Positions 10,667-20,202 of a stretch of DNA of 64,000 nt are shown here, in pieces (the first letter of the stretch is position 1; each line of letters opens with the position of its first letter). The stretch spans positions 310,001 through 374,000 of the forward strand of contig OZ025822.1 of NCBI GenBank assembly GCA_964019425.1, in the 5' to 3' direction. The translations under genes were made by a program, and so were the position numbers. Source of the stretch: Flectonema sp. DT1601 (lineage: Eukaryota > Euglenozoa > Diplonemea > Diplonemida > Diplonemidae). The notes under the pieces are model-generated. The model was not told where the DNA came from, searched no databases, and saw only the letters and a program-made list of their open reading frames with translations.

Positions 10667-10920
10667 CCAAAATTTTGGCTTGTGGCGGGTTTTTTGTTTT
10701 TTAGGAAGAGTGCAAGGGGGCTTGCGTCCCGCCCGTTTTTTTTTATAAACATTATAACAAAGTAACTACATCCTAGTCTTGCTAACTAAGATGCTTCAGT
10801 CACAACAGATGATTGACTTACTTCTACACCATACTGATGATGAGAGAATAGAGGTAAGAGGTATATGGATTACTCTCGAAACCTAATAGTTACTTTAAAA
10901 GGCTAAGTTAAGCATCACAC

Positions 10921-11015
10921 CTAGTCACTGTATCTCAGAACTAATCTTAAATTATCGTTATGTTGTTTATGATACAAAACATTTGTATTTTACGTACAAA
11001 ATCAAACAGTTAACC
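10921..11015 (+). repeat. Dispersed repeat, copy 1
   Basis: About 95 bp clearly similar to 63211-63306 in the same orientation, sharing GTCACTGTATCT, GTTATGTTGTTTATG and TTTGTATTTTACGTACAAAA. TTTTACGTACAAAA is nearly self-complementary. Nature unknown. Confidence 0.7.
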
Positions 11016-11082
11016 TTAATTAAGTTAATAAAAGCCCGCCTATCCTGTACAAAGTCCAACCTGAAAAAACAAATTTGCAACT

Positions 11083-11083
11083 G

Positions 11084-11115
<32 letters not shown>

Positions 11116-11352
11116 TTGTAATTAAAGACGCGCATGAATGGACCAATGAGATTCCTTCTGTCCCTACCTACTATCTGGCGAAACAGCAGTCAAGGGAACG
11201 GACTTGAAACTGTCAGCGGGGAAAGAAGACCCTGTTGAGTTTGACTCTAGTCTGACTTTGTGCAGTGACATAGGGGGTGTAGTTATAGGTGGGAGGTTTA
11301 CCAACAATGAAATACCACTACTCTTATCGTCGCTTTACTTATCCAAAGATGG
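11083..11352 (+). rRNA. Fragment of nuclear large-subunit (28S-type) rRNA
   Basis: Conserved blocks of the eukaryotic LSU rRNA occur in the right order: GACTCTCTTAAGGTAGCC, AAATGCCTCGTC, GACGCGCATGAATGGA, TACTATCTGGCGAAAC, AAGGGAACGGACTTG, CAGCGGGGAAAGAAGACCC, TGTTGAGTTTGACTCTAGTC and GAAATACCACTACTCTTAT. The helix TCAAG...CTTGA differs from yeast CCAAG...CTTGG by a paired change, so it looks like genuine rRNA sequence rather than decay. The piece starts within about 12 bp of the site cut by R2 retrotransposons, and similarity fades after about 11352. The rest of LSU is not in the window. It is either a dispersed rRNA pseudogene, a piece carried by a mobile element, or one segment of a fragmented rRNA. 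Confidence 0.85.
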
Positions 11353-11702
11353 CTTCGGAGGCTTCTGAGTCACGAAACCTAAATCGATGATGAGGATCGT
11401 TAAGCCACATTTCTAAAGGTCAGGTTTTTACTAACGTGAGAATTTCTGTTCTCGATGGTTCGAATATGCCTGACAAAAAATTACCTAATTTGGAATGCTG
11501 CTGAAGTCTGGTGAATTTTGGTTGGAGGTCTTAGTCTCACTGGTGAACTGCACAGTAACATTTTAAAGTGATCGATCACACGGGAGGGCCCTTGGTGATT
11601 TATTGCAACGGGAATATGTCTCAACCCGACCAGTGGGTGATCAATCCGCCCTTTGACTATGTTTTGGTCACATTTTCTGTCATCACGAAAAAGAGAAAAA
11701 AA

Positions 11703-11757
11703 GGGTGTCACGGGGTTCGAACCTGAGACCTCCGGGTCATGATTCGGCGGTCATCCC
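11703..11757 (-). other. tRNA 3'-half-like sequence
   Basis: On the minus strand, a loop-like ATCATGA, GGAGGTC, the T-arm-like GGTTCGAACCCC and GTGACACCC come in tRNA order and are followed by seven T. The 5' half instead is the ~200-bp repeat module, and the stems contain mismatches. This is a tRNA-derived fragment at best. Confidence 0.3.
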
Positions 11758-11764
11758 TCCCGCT

Positions 11765-11968
11765 CCCCGACTTTTAATAAAAGTGAGATCAGCTCAGACT
11801 GATCGTTAATTTATTATAGTTTGTTATAAAAAAAAAAAAAATAAAAATAAAAAAAGAAAAGGAAAAGAATAAACAATGTTATCATTTTTTTTTTTTTTTA
11901 ATAGATTGGCTATGTCGATTAATTTTTATTTTTCGTCCCAATCAAGACGCTAAACTAACTGTTTCTTT
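11765..11968 (-). repeat. Orphan repeat units outside the main island
   Basis: On the minus strand, 11968-11865 reads as one diverged unit of the hairpin satellite (AGTTTAGCGTCTTGATTGGG, ATCGACATAGCCAATC), followed by 11815-11765, the start of the ~200-bp module (AACGATCAGTCTGAGCTGATC). The two unit types are thus neighbours here too. Confidence 0.65.
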
Positions 11969-12438
11969 TTATATATTAGTCATTCCAAAAATAACCGTCC
12001 ATTTTAGGTTCCAGTATTTCATGGGTGAAAATAGGGAGTAAAACTTAAAACTGACAATGTGGAAAGGAGAGGGAGCGGGAATGGTTGTGTAGCAATATCT
12101 TACTGTCTTAGGATGGCTGACTGATAACATCTACAACTCCCCACATACTCATTGTGTAGTATGTCTTCCTGGGCAACATGGGGAGTGCATTGCAGCCTCC
12201 AAGGTGATTAACAACACCTCCTGTTTGTGAGTTAGCGCTGGGGAGTCGGCGAGCAAAGTCTTGCAATCTGTTTAATCCAAACATTCTTCTTTTATTTTTT
12301 TTTAAGGTGGGAACAAGACTGGGAAATGGGCGCAAGGCCACTTGGGGCATAAACCAAGATAAGTCGCTATGAGCGGCTGACGTTCCTGATTTCCCAACTT
12401 CACTGGGCGTCAGTTGCGACGAAGTATGCTCCCAATCG

Positions 12439-12601
12439 GGATCAAACAGTTTGCTTTCTTTTCTTTTCTTTGCTGCCGATGCGCAGCTGTAGACAAAGAA
12501 GTCCAACTTCGATGTCATTTGTTTACTTAGGTACAAATAATAAAAACAAAACACATACAGCTACAGGATACTCACATCAGTTGGACTGATATCGATGCTT
12601 T
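12439..12601 (+). repeat. Direct repeat, right copy
   Basis: Partner of 8785-8952. Downstream the sequence is unrelated to that after the left copy. The minus-strand open frame across it (148 codons) has no recognisable domain. Confidence 0.7.
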
Positions 12602-12638
12602 CGTTGTCTTCCCTGGCATTGTTTTTTTTAAAATAACA

Positions 12639-12689
12639 CTTGTTCTTTCCCTATTATTCAAATACTCTGCTAAAATTACAACACAATTA
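12639..12689 (-). repeat. 51-bp repeat inverted relative to 52316-52366
   Basis: The reverse complement TAATTGTGTTGTAAT...TTAGCAGAGTATTTGAATAA matches 52316-52366 with only a couple of differences. The two copies lie on either side of the island, 39.6 kb apart and in opposite orientation. Confidence 0.65.
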
Positions 12690-13491
12690 CAATGCAATGT
12701 GGAAGGGAAGGCCGAAAAGATTGCCTATATCACCTGCACCACAACACACAAACCAAAGAAAAAGAAAGACCGACCAGACCGACTGATATTGACAATGTGA
12801 TGACAATGATGATGATGACAAGAGCTACGATGTCGATATGATTGCAGTTTAGGCATTCATTTGATGTAAGCCCCTATTTATTATTTATTAATTCTGTATT
12901 CTGTTGTTCTCTTATTGTGTCTTTTGTTGTTCCTGATCATGACACTAAACTGATCAAGCATCTCAACTACCACAACTCAACAGCGCAGAACCCTGTATCC
13001 TAATGCAAATATGATTGCGAGCATGATTGGAGCAGCCTTAGCACACTTGTCCATCTGGAACGAGTGTTGCCTAAGCCTGGTTTAGTTGACAGCAGCGTGA
13101 GTCACTTGGGTCATGAGGAGGCAGATTTCTCCAACTTCACATGCCATCTACCTCATGACCAAGTGTGCTTGCAGGGAAGAGAAGAAGCTGCTCTGCGCTC
13201 ACAAACATAGTGCAGATGAGGGACGGAGGGCTTTTGCCACATTGCGACATGCACGGAGCGCCAACGTTGATGCTGATTCTTCGATGTCTCTGTGTGACTT
13301 TGCGGTTGACCTGATTTCAAAAAGGGGGAAGTAACGGAAAAAAAACACAACAAACAGGTTTGCACCATTACTTCTTTGTTTCCTTCTCACCGCTCGCCGC
13401 AGTCACACAGAGCGGTATCGATTGGAGATGATGGATGAAGACGCTCCATGTCAATGCGGAAAGGGAAGGGCGATCTCAAAAAAATTGCCTA
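12690..13491. other. Unclassified region with an old tandem duplication
   Basis: The segment around 12699-12754 (GGAAGGGAAGGC ... CACAACACACAAAC) recurs at 13454-13491 plus 13928-13954, where a MITE interrupts it. An open frame at about 13152-13334 encodes a short Arg/Lys-rich, cysteine-containing peptide without recognised similarity; I do not call it a gene. ATG/GAT microrepeats lie near 12800. Confidence 0.4.
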
Positions 13492-13927
13492 CTGTAAAGG
13501 GAAATATTCTCGCGGGGAAATATTCTTGCGGGGAAATATTCCCGCGGGGAAATATTCTCGCGGATTTGGAGATTTTTTTTCAAACTCGCGGGTTTTTCCC
13601 CACAAGAATATTTCCCTGCCACAGAGGATTTTTGTGAAAGCCAGCCAGTTGATCAAGAATCTAAGAAATCTTTGTGCTTCCAGTTAGAACAAAGCATTAT
13701 TCTCCAAGCAAACACAATAAAAAACTACCATACTGCACAATAAAAATAATTTTTGCTGAAACTTTCCTTCGTAGCACACATATTTTCTTCACAAAAAAGA
13801 ACAAAAAAATGGCTAGAAAAAAAGTATGCTTGCAGGGAAATATTCCCGCGGGGAAATATTCTCGCGGATTCAGAAAAAATAATAAAAACTCGCGGGTTTT
13901 TCCCCACAAGAATATTTCCCTTTACAG
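13492..13927. mobile_element. MITE with CTGTAAAGGG termini and TA target duplication
   Basis: The ends are CTGTAAAGGGAAATATTC and its reverse complement, flanked by TA on both sides, as in Tc1/mariner-pogo elements. Subterminally there are repeated GGGGAAATATTC[CT]CGCGG blocks on the left and CTCGCGGGTTTTTCCCCAC on both halves. The 436-bp element encodes no transposase. A related empty site at 12699-12754 reads straight through with a single TA, supporting the boundaries. Confidence 0.85.
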
Positions 13928-13974
13928 TATATCCCCTGAACCACAACACACAAACAGTTAGCGCCGGGGAGCTA

Positions 13975-14499
13975 GTCACACACAAAGTTTTAAAAACAGC
14001 CATCTCCACACACAATGTGTTTAAAATATAGCCAGCTCCTCACACAGAGTTTCAAAAAACAGCCAGCTCCACAAAGTTTCAAAAAACAGCCAGCTCCACA
14101 AAGTTTCAAAAATCAGCCAGCTCCACACAAAGTTTTAAAAAACAGCCAGCTCCACAAAGTTTCAAAAAACAGCCAGCTCCACAAAGTTTCAAAAATCAGC
14201 CAGCTCCACACAAAGTTTTAAAAAACAGCCATTTCCACAAAGTTTCAAAAAACAGCCAGCTCTGCAAAGTTTTTAGAAAACAGCCATCTCCACATGAAAG
14301 TTTTAAAAAACAGCCAGCTCCTCACACAGACTTTCAAAAAACAGCCAGCTCAACAAAGTTTTAAAAAACAGCCATCTCCACAAAGTTTCAAAATACAGAC
14401 AGCTCCACAAAGTTTCAAAAAACAGCCAGCTCTGCAAAGTTTTTAGAAAACAGCCATCTCCACATGAAAGTTTTAAAAAACAGCCAGCTCCTCACACAG
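13975..14499 (+). repeat. Minisatellite array A (~30 bp units)
   Basis: Units of 26-34 bp have the core AGTTTYAAAAAACAGCCA followed by GCTCCACAA, TCTCCACATGAA or GCTCTGCAA. It directly precedes flank element E1. This is the shortest of three such arrays. Confidence 0.9.
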
Positions 14500-14584
14500 G
14501 ATAAGAGATTTGGGAGAGGAATAGGGGCAGTGAACTTTTGGTTCAGGCCCTTCCCATCGAACAGGACGAGGACTTCTAAAAGAA

Positions 14585-14968
14585 TTTCGATAAGGTGGGA
14601 AGTAACGGACTGGGAGCTTTTGGCTCCTGCCCTATTCCCGTTGTAAACTTTCTTTTTATTTTTATTTTTTTTAACAGGCCCAAAGGGCGACAATGATGGT
14701 TGCTGACCAAGGAATAATATTCAAATGAATTTTCGTTTCAAAGAAACGAACAGAATTAAGAGAGAGGTAGAGAAAAAAAAAAAAAAAAAGAAAGAATAGA
14801 AAAAAATATGAAGAGGAAATAATCAAACATGAAAAAAAAAAAAAAAAAATAAAATATAAATAAAAACGTTGTATGAAAAGGAAAAAAAAGAAAAAAAAAG
14901 ACCAGAAAAGGAAAGAGAAAATGAAAAGGTATAATATTATTGTGGGGATATGAGGATAGCAGGGAGAT

Positions 14969-14972
<4 letters not shown>
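14585..14972 (+). repeat. Flank element E, copy 1
   Basis: An interspersed ~390-bp sequence from TTTCGATAAGGTGGGAAG to GCAGGGAGATGCTC. It contains an A-rich middle and several tight hairpins: TTCGTTTC-AAA-GAAACGAA (14732-14750), GCCC-AAA-GGGC and GGAGC...GCTCC. It joins the minisatellite (left) to the satellite (right). It has no coding capacity and no evident target duplication. Confidence 0.85.
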
Positions 14973-15006
<34 letters not shown>

Positions 15007-15400
15007 TATTTAAAAAAAGGAAACAATCAGTTTAGCGTCTCGATCAGGACGGAAAATAGAAATTAATCGACATAGTCGATCGATAGAAAAAAAACAATGA
15101 TAACATTGTTTATTCTTTTTTTTTTTTTTTTTTTTTTTTTAAATCCTTTTAATTATTTTAAAGAAAAAACAATCAGTTTAGCGTCTTGACCAGGACGGAA
15201 AATAGAAAGTAATCGACATAGTCGATCGATAAAAAAAAAACAATGATAACATTGTTTATTCCTTTTTTTTTTTTTTTTTTTTTTATTCTTTTTATTTATT
15301 TTTAAAGAAAAAACAATCAGTTTAGCGTCCTGACCAGGACGGAAAATTGAAAGTGATCGACATAGTCGATCGATAAAAAAACAATGATAGCATTGTTTAT

Positions 15401-15439
<39 letters not shown>

Positions 15440-16763
15440 TTTTAATTATTTTTTAAAGAAAAAACAATCAGTTTAGCGTCTTGACCAGGACGGAAAATAG
15501 AAAGTGATCGACATAGTCGATCGATAAAAAACAATGATAACATTGTTTATTCTTTTTTTTTTTTTTTTTTTTTTTTAATCCTTTTTATTGTTTTAAAGAA
15601 AAAACAATCAGTTTAGCGTCTTGACCAGGACGGAAAATAGAAAGTGATCGACATAGTCGATCGATAAAAAACAATGATAACATTGTTTATTCTTTTTTTT
15701 TTTTTTTTTTTTTTTTAATCCTTTTTATTATTTTAAAGAAAAAACAATCAGTTTAGCGTCTTGACCAGGACGGAAAATAGAAAGTGATCGACATAGTCGA
15801 TCGATAAAAAAACAATGATAACATTGTTTATTCTTTTTTTTTTTTTTTTTTTTAAATTCTTTTTAATTATTTTTAAAGAAAAAAAACGGAAAATAAAAAT
15901 TAGTCGACAAAGTCGAACGATATAAAAAAAAACAATGATAACATTGTTTATTCTTTTTTTTTTTGTTTTTTTTTTATATTCTTTTTTAATAATTTTGAAA
16001 AAAAAACAATCAGTTTAGCGTCTTGACCAGGACGGAAAATAGAAAGTAATCGACATAGTCGATCGATAAAAAAAAACAATGATAACATTGTTTACTCTTT
16101 TTTTTTTTTTTTTTTTAAATTCTTTTTATTTATTTTTAAAAAGAAAAAAAAACGGAAAATAGAAATTAGTCAACAAAGTCGAACGATAAAAAAAAAAACA
16201 ATGATAACATTGTTTATTCTTTTTTTTTTTATTTTTTTTTATATTCTTTTTTATTAATTTTGAAAAAAAAAAAACAATCAATTTAGCGTCTTGACCAGGA
16301 CAGAAAATAGAAAGTGATCGACATAGTCGATCGATAAAAAAAAACAATGATAACATTGTTTATTCTTTTTTTTTTTTTTTTTAAATCCTTTTTTTTTTTT
16401 TTTTTAAAGAAAAAACAATCAGTTTAGCGTCTTGACCAGGACGGAAAATAGAAAGTAATCGACATAGTCGATCGATAAAAAAAAGACAATGATAACATTG
16501 TTTATTCTTTTTTTTTATTTTAAATTCTTTTTATTTATTTTTTAAAAAGAAAAAAAAAAACGGAAAATAGAAATTAGTCAACAAAGTCGAACGATAAAAA
16601 AAAAACAATGATAACATTGTTTATTCTTTTTTTTTTATTTTTTTTTGTATTCTTTTTTATTAATTTTGAAAAAAAACAATCAGTTTTGCGTCTTGACCAG
16701 GACGGAAAATAGAAAGTGATCGACATAGTCGATCGATAAAAAAACAATGATAACATTGTTTAT

Positions 16764-16796
<33 letters not shown>

Positions 16797-17191
16797 CTTC
16801 TTATTATTTTTTAAAGAAAAAACAATCAGTTTAGCGTCTTGACCAGGACGAAAAATAGAAAGTGATCGACATAGTCGATCGATAAAAAAACAATGATAAC
16901 ATTGTTTGTTCTTTTTTTTTTTTGTTTTTTTTTTTTTAAATCCTTCTTATTATTTTTTAAAGAAAAAACAATCAGTTTAGCGTCTTGACCAGGACGGAAA
17001 ATAGAAAGTAATCGACATAGTCGATCGATAAAATAAAAACAATGATAACATTGTTTATTCCTTTTTTTTTTTTTTTTTTTTATTCTTTTTATTTATTTTT
17101 AAAGAAAAAACAATCAGTTTAGCGTCCTGACCAGGACGGGAAATAGAAAGTGATCGACATAGTCGATCGATAAAAAAACAATGATAACATT

Positions 17192-17222
<31 letters not shown>

Positions 17223-17951
17223 TTTATTCTTTTTATTTATTTTTTAAAGAAAAAACAATCAGTTTAGCGTCTTGACCAGGACGGAAAATAGAAATTAGTC
17301 GACAAAGTCGATCGATAAAAAAAACAATGATAACATTGTTTATTCTTTTTTTTTTTTTTTTTTTTTTTTTTATTCTTTTTATTTATTTTTTAAAGAAAAA
17401 ACAATCAGTTTAGCGTCCTGACCAGGACGGAAAATAGAAAGTAATCGACATAGTCGATCGATAAAAAAAACAATGATAACATTGTTTATTCTTTTTTTTT
17501 TTTTTTTTTTTTAAATTCTTTTTATTTATTTTTTAAGGGAAAAAACGGAAAATAAAAATTAGTCGACAAAGTCGAACGATAAAAAAACAATGATAACATT
17601 GTTTATTCTTTTTTTTATTTTTTTTTTTTATATTCTTTATTAATTTTGAAAAAAAAAAAAAAAACAATCAGTTTAGCGTCTTGACCAGGACGGAAAATAG
17701 AAAGTAATCGACATAGTCGATCGATAAAAAAACAATGATAACATTGTTTATTCTTTTTTTTTTTTTTTTTCTAAATTCTTTTTATTTATTTTTTAAGAAA
17801 AACGGAAAATAGAAATTGGTCGACAAAGTCGAACGATAAAAAAACAATGATAACATTGTTTATTCTTTTTTTATTTTTTTTTTTTATATTCTTTTTTATT
17901 AATTTTGAAAAAAAAAAAAAAACAATCAGTTTAGCGTCTTGACCAGGACGG
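14973..17951 (+). repeat. Hairpin satellite array 1
   Basis: Tandem units of roughly 100-150 bp. A full unit reads: AAACAATCAGTTTAGCGTC-TTGACCAG-GACGG, then GATCGAC-ATA-GTCGATC, then AAACAATG-ATAA-CATTGTTT, then a T run of about 10-30 and an A/T-rich linker. Shorter units lack the first block and carry TCGAC-AAA-GTCGA instead. Homopolymer length varies from unit to unit while the hairpin arms are kept. Confidence 0.95.
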
Positions 17952-18000
17952 TTCTGAGATGAACCAATTGAGTTGAAACAAACAAATAACAGAGACGCAA

Positions 18001-18044
18001 CACATACCGGAACATCATCGCAAGCAATGATGTTCCGGTATGTG
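18001..18044. repeat. Perfect 18-bp inverted repeat at the satellite/minisatellite junction
   Basis: The arm CACATACCGGAACATCAT (18001-18018), an 8-nt loop, and its exact reverse complement (18027-18044) stand between array 1 and minisatellite B. The 49 bp on its left (17952-18000) is unlike either repeat. It could form a strong cruciform or RNA hairpin. Confidence 0.95.
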
Positions 18045-18795
18045 ATTCAAAAAACAGCCAGCTCAACAAAGTTTTAAAAAACAGCCATCTCTACACAAAA
18101 AATTTTCGCTCCACAAAGTTTCAAAAAACAGCCAGCTCCACAAAGTTTTAAAAAACAGCCATCTCCACAAAGTTTCAAAATACAGACAGCTCCACAAAGT
18201 TTCAAAAAACAGCCAGCTCTGCAAAGTTTTAGAAAACAGCCATCTCCACGAAAGTTTTAAAAAACAGCCAGCTCCTCACACAGAGTTTTAAAAAACAGCC
18301 AGCTCAACAAAGTTTTAAAAAACAGCCATCTTCACACAAAAAGTTTTAAAAAACGGCCAGCTCCACAAAGTTTTAAAAAAAGGCCATCTCTACACAAAAT
18401 TTTTTCGCTCAACAAAGTTTCAAAAAACAGCCAGCTCTGCAAAGTTTTAAAAAACAGCCATCTCCACACAAAAAATTTTAAAAACAGCCAGCTCCACGCA
18501 AAAAGTTTTAAAAAACGGCCATCTCCACACGAATGTTTTTAAAAACAGCCAGCTCCACAAAGTTTTAAAAAACAGCCATCTCCACATGAAAGTTTTAAAA
18601 AACGGCCAGCTCCACAAAGTTTCAAAAAACAGCCATCTCCACACAAAAAGTTTTAAAAAACGGCCATCTCCACACGAATGTTTTTAAAAACAGCCAGCTC
18701 CACAAAGTTTTAAAAAACAGCCATCTCCACATGAAAGTTTTAAAAAACAGCCATCTCCACACAAAAAAATTTTAAATTTAAATTTTAAAACATCT
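18045..18795 (+). repeat. Minisatellite array B
   Basis: Same units as array A, with added variants ending CACACGAATG and CACGCAAAA and a TTTTCGCTCCACAA block. It abuts the hairpin on the left and flank element E2 on the right. Confidence 0.9.
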
Positions 18796-18821
18796 TCCCT
18801 GTGGAAGTCAAAATCCACAAA

Positions 18822-19220
18822 TTTCGATAAAGTGGGAAGTAACGGACTGGGAGCTTTTGGCTCCTGCCCTATTCCCGATGTAAACTTTCTTTTTATTTTT
18901 ATTTTTTTTTAACAGGCCCAAAGGGCGACAATGATGGTTGCTGACCAAGGAATAATATTCAAATGAATTTTCGTTTCAAAGAAACGAACAGAATTAAGAG
19001 AGAGGCAGAGGAAAAAAAAAAAAAAGAAAGAAAAGAAAAGAAAAAAAAAAATGAAGAGGAAATAATCAAACATGAAAAAAAAAAAAAAAAAAAAAATATA
19101 TATATAAATAAAAAACGTTGTATGAAAAAGGAAAAAAAAGAAAAAAAAAAGACCAGAAAAGGAAAGAGAAAATGAAAAGGTATAATATTATTGTGGGGAT
19201 ATGAGGGATAGCAGGGAGAT

Positions 19221-19224
<4 letters not shown>
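18822..19224 (+). repeat. Flank element E, copy 2
   Basis: Nearly the same as copy 1 in sequence and orientation, again between minisatellite and satellite, which shows that minisatellite-E-satellite is a repeated three-part module. Confidence 0.85.
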
Positions 19225-19251
<27 letters not shown>

Positions 19252-20198
19252 CTTATTTATTATTTAAAAAAAGGAAACAATCAGTTTAGCGTCTCGATCA
19301 GGACGGAAAATAGAAATTAATCGACATAGTCGATCGATAGAAAAAAAAACAATGATAACATTGTTTATTCATTTTTTTTTTTTTTTTTTTTTTTTTAAAT
19401 CTTTTTAATTATTTTAAAGAAAAAACAATCAGTTTAGCGTCTTGACCAGGACGGAAAATAGTAAGTAATCGACATAGTCGATCGATAAAAAAAAAACAAT
19501 GATAACATTGTTTATTCCTTTTTTTTTTTTTTTTTATTCTTTTTATTTATTTTTAAAGAAAAAACAATCAGTTTAGCGTCCTGACCAGGACGGAAAATAG
19601 AAAGTAATCGACATAGTCGATCGATAAAAAAAACAATGATAACATTGTTTATTCTTTTTTTTTTTTTTTATTTTAATTCTTTTTATTTATTTTTAAAAAG
19701 AAAAAAAATGGAAAATAGAAATTAGTCAACAAAGTCGAACGATAAAAAAAAACAATGATAACATTGTTTATTCTTTTTTTTTTTTATTTTTTTTATATTC
19801 TTTTTTATTAATTTTGAAAAAAAAAAAACAATCAGTTTAGCGTCTTGACTAGGACGGAAAATAGAAAGTAATCGACATAGTCGATCGATAAAAAAAACAA
19901 TGATAACATTGTTTATTCTTTTTTTTTTTTTTTTTTTTTAAATTCTTTTTATTTATTTTTTAAAGAAAAAAAACGGAAAATAGAAATTAGTCGACAAAGT
20001 CGAACGATAAAAAAAAACAATGATAACATTGTTTATTCTTTTTTTTGTATTTTTTTATATTCTTTTTTATTAATTTTGAAAAAAAAAAACAATCAGTTTA
20101 GCGTCTTGACCAGGACGGAAAATAGAAAGTAATCGACATAGTCGATCGATAAAAAAAACAATGATAACATTGTTTATTCTTTTTTTTTTTTTTTTTTT
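19225..20198 (+). repeat. Hairpin satellite array 2, left part
   Basis: Satellite units as in array 1, interrupted at a TTAA by the piggyBac element. From about 19680 full and short units alternate. Confidence 0.95.
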
Positions 20199-20202
20199 TT
20201 AA

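Noticed and set aside
11632-11647. Minus-strand match to the LSU block GGATTGNTCACCCACT
   Set aside because: Only about 16 bp agree; the flanks do not match LSU rRNA, and the strand differs from the genuine LSU piece nearby.
13113-13334. 73-codon open frame left of the MITE
   Set aside because: No recognisable domain, inside an old repeat patch, and the opposite strand is also open over the same stretch.
13975-14499. CRISPR-like array
   Set aside because: Units vary throughout, there are no constant repeats with unique spacers, and the context is eukaryotic.
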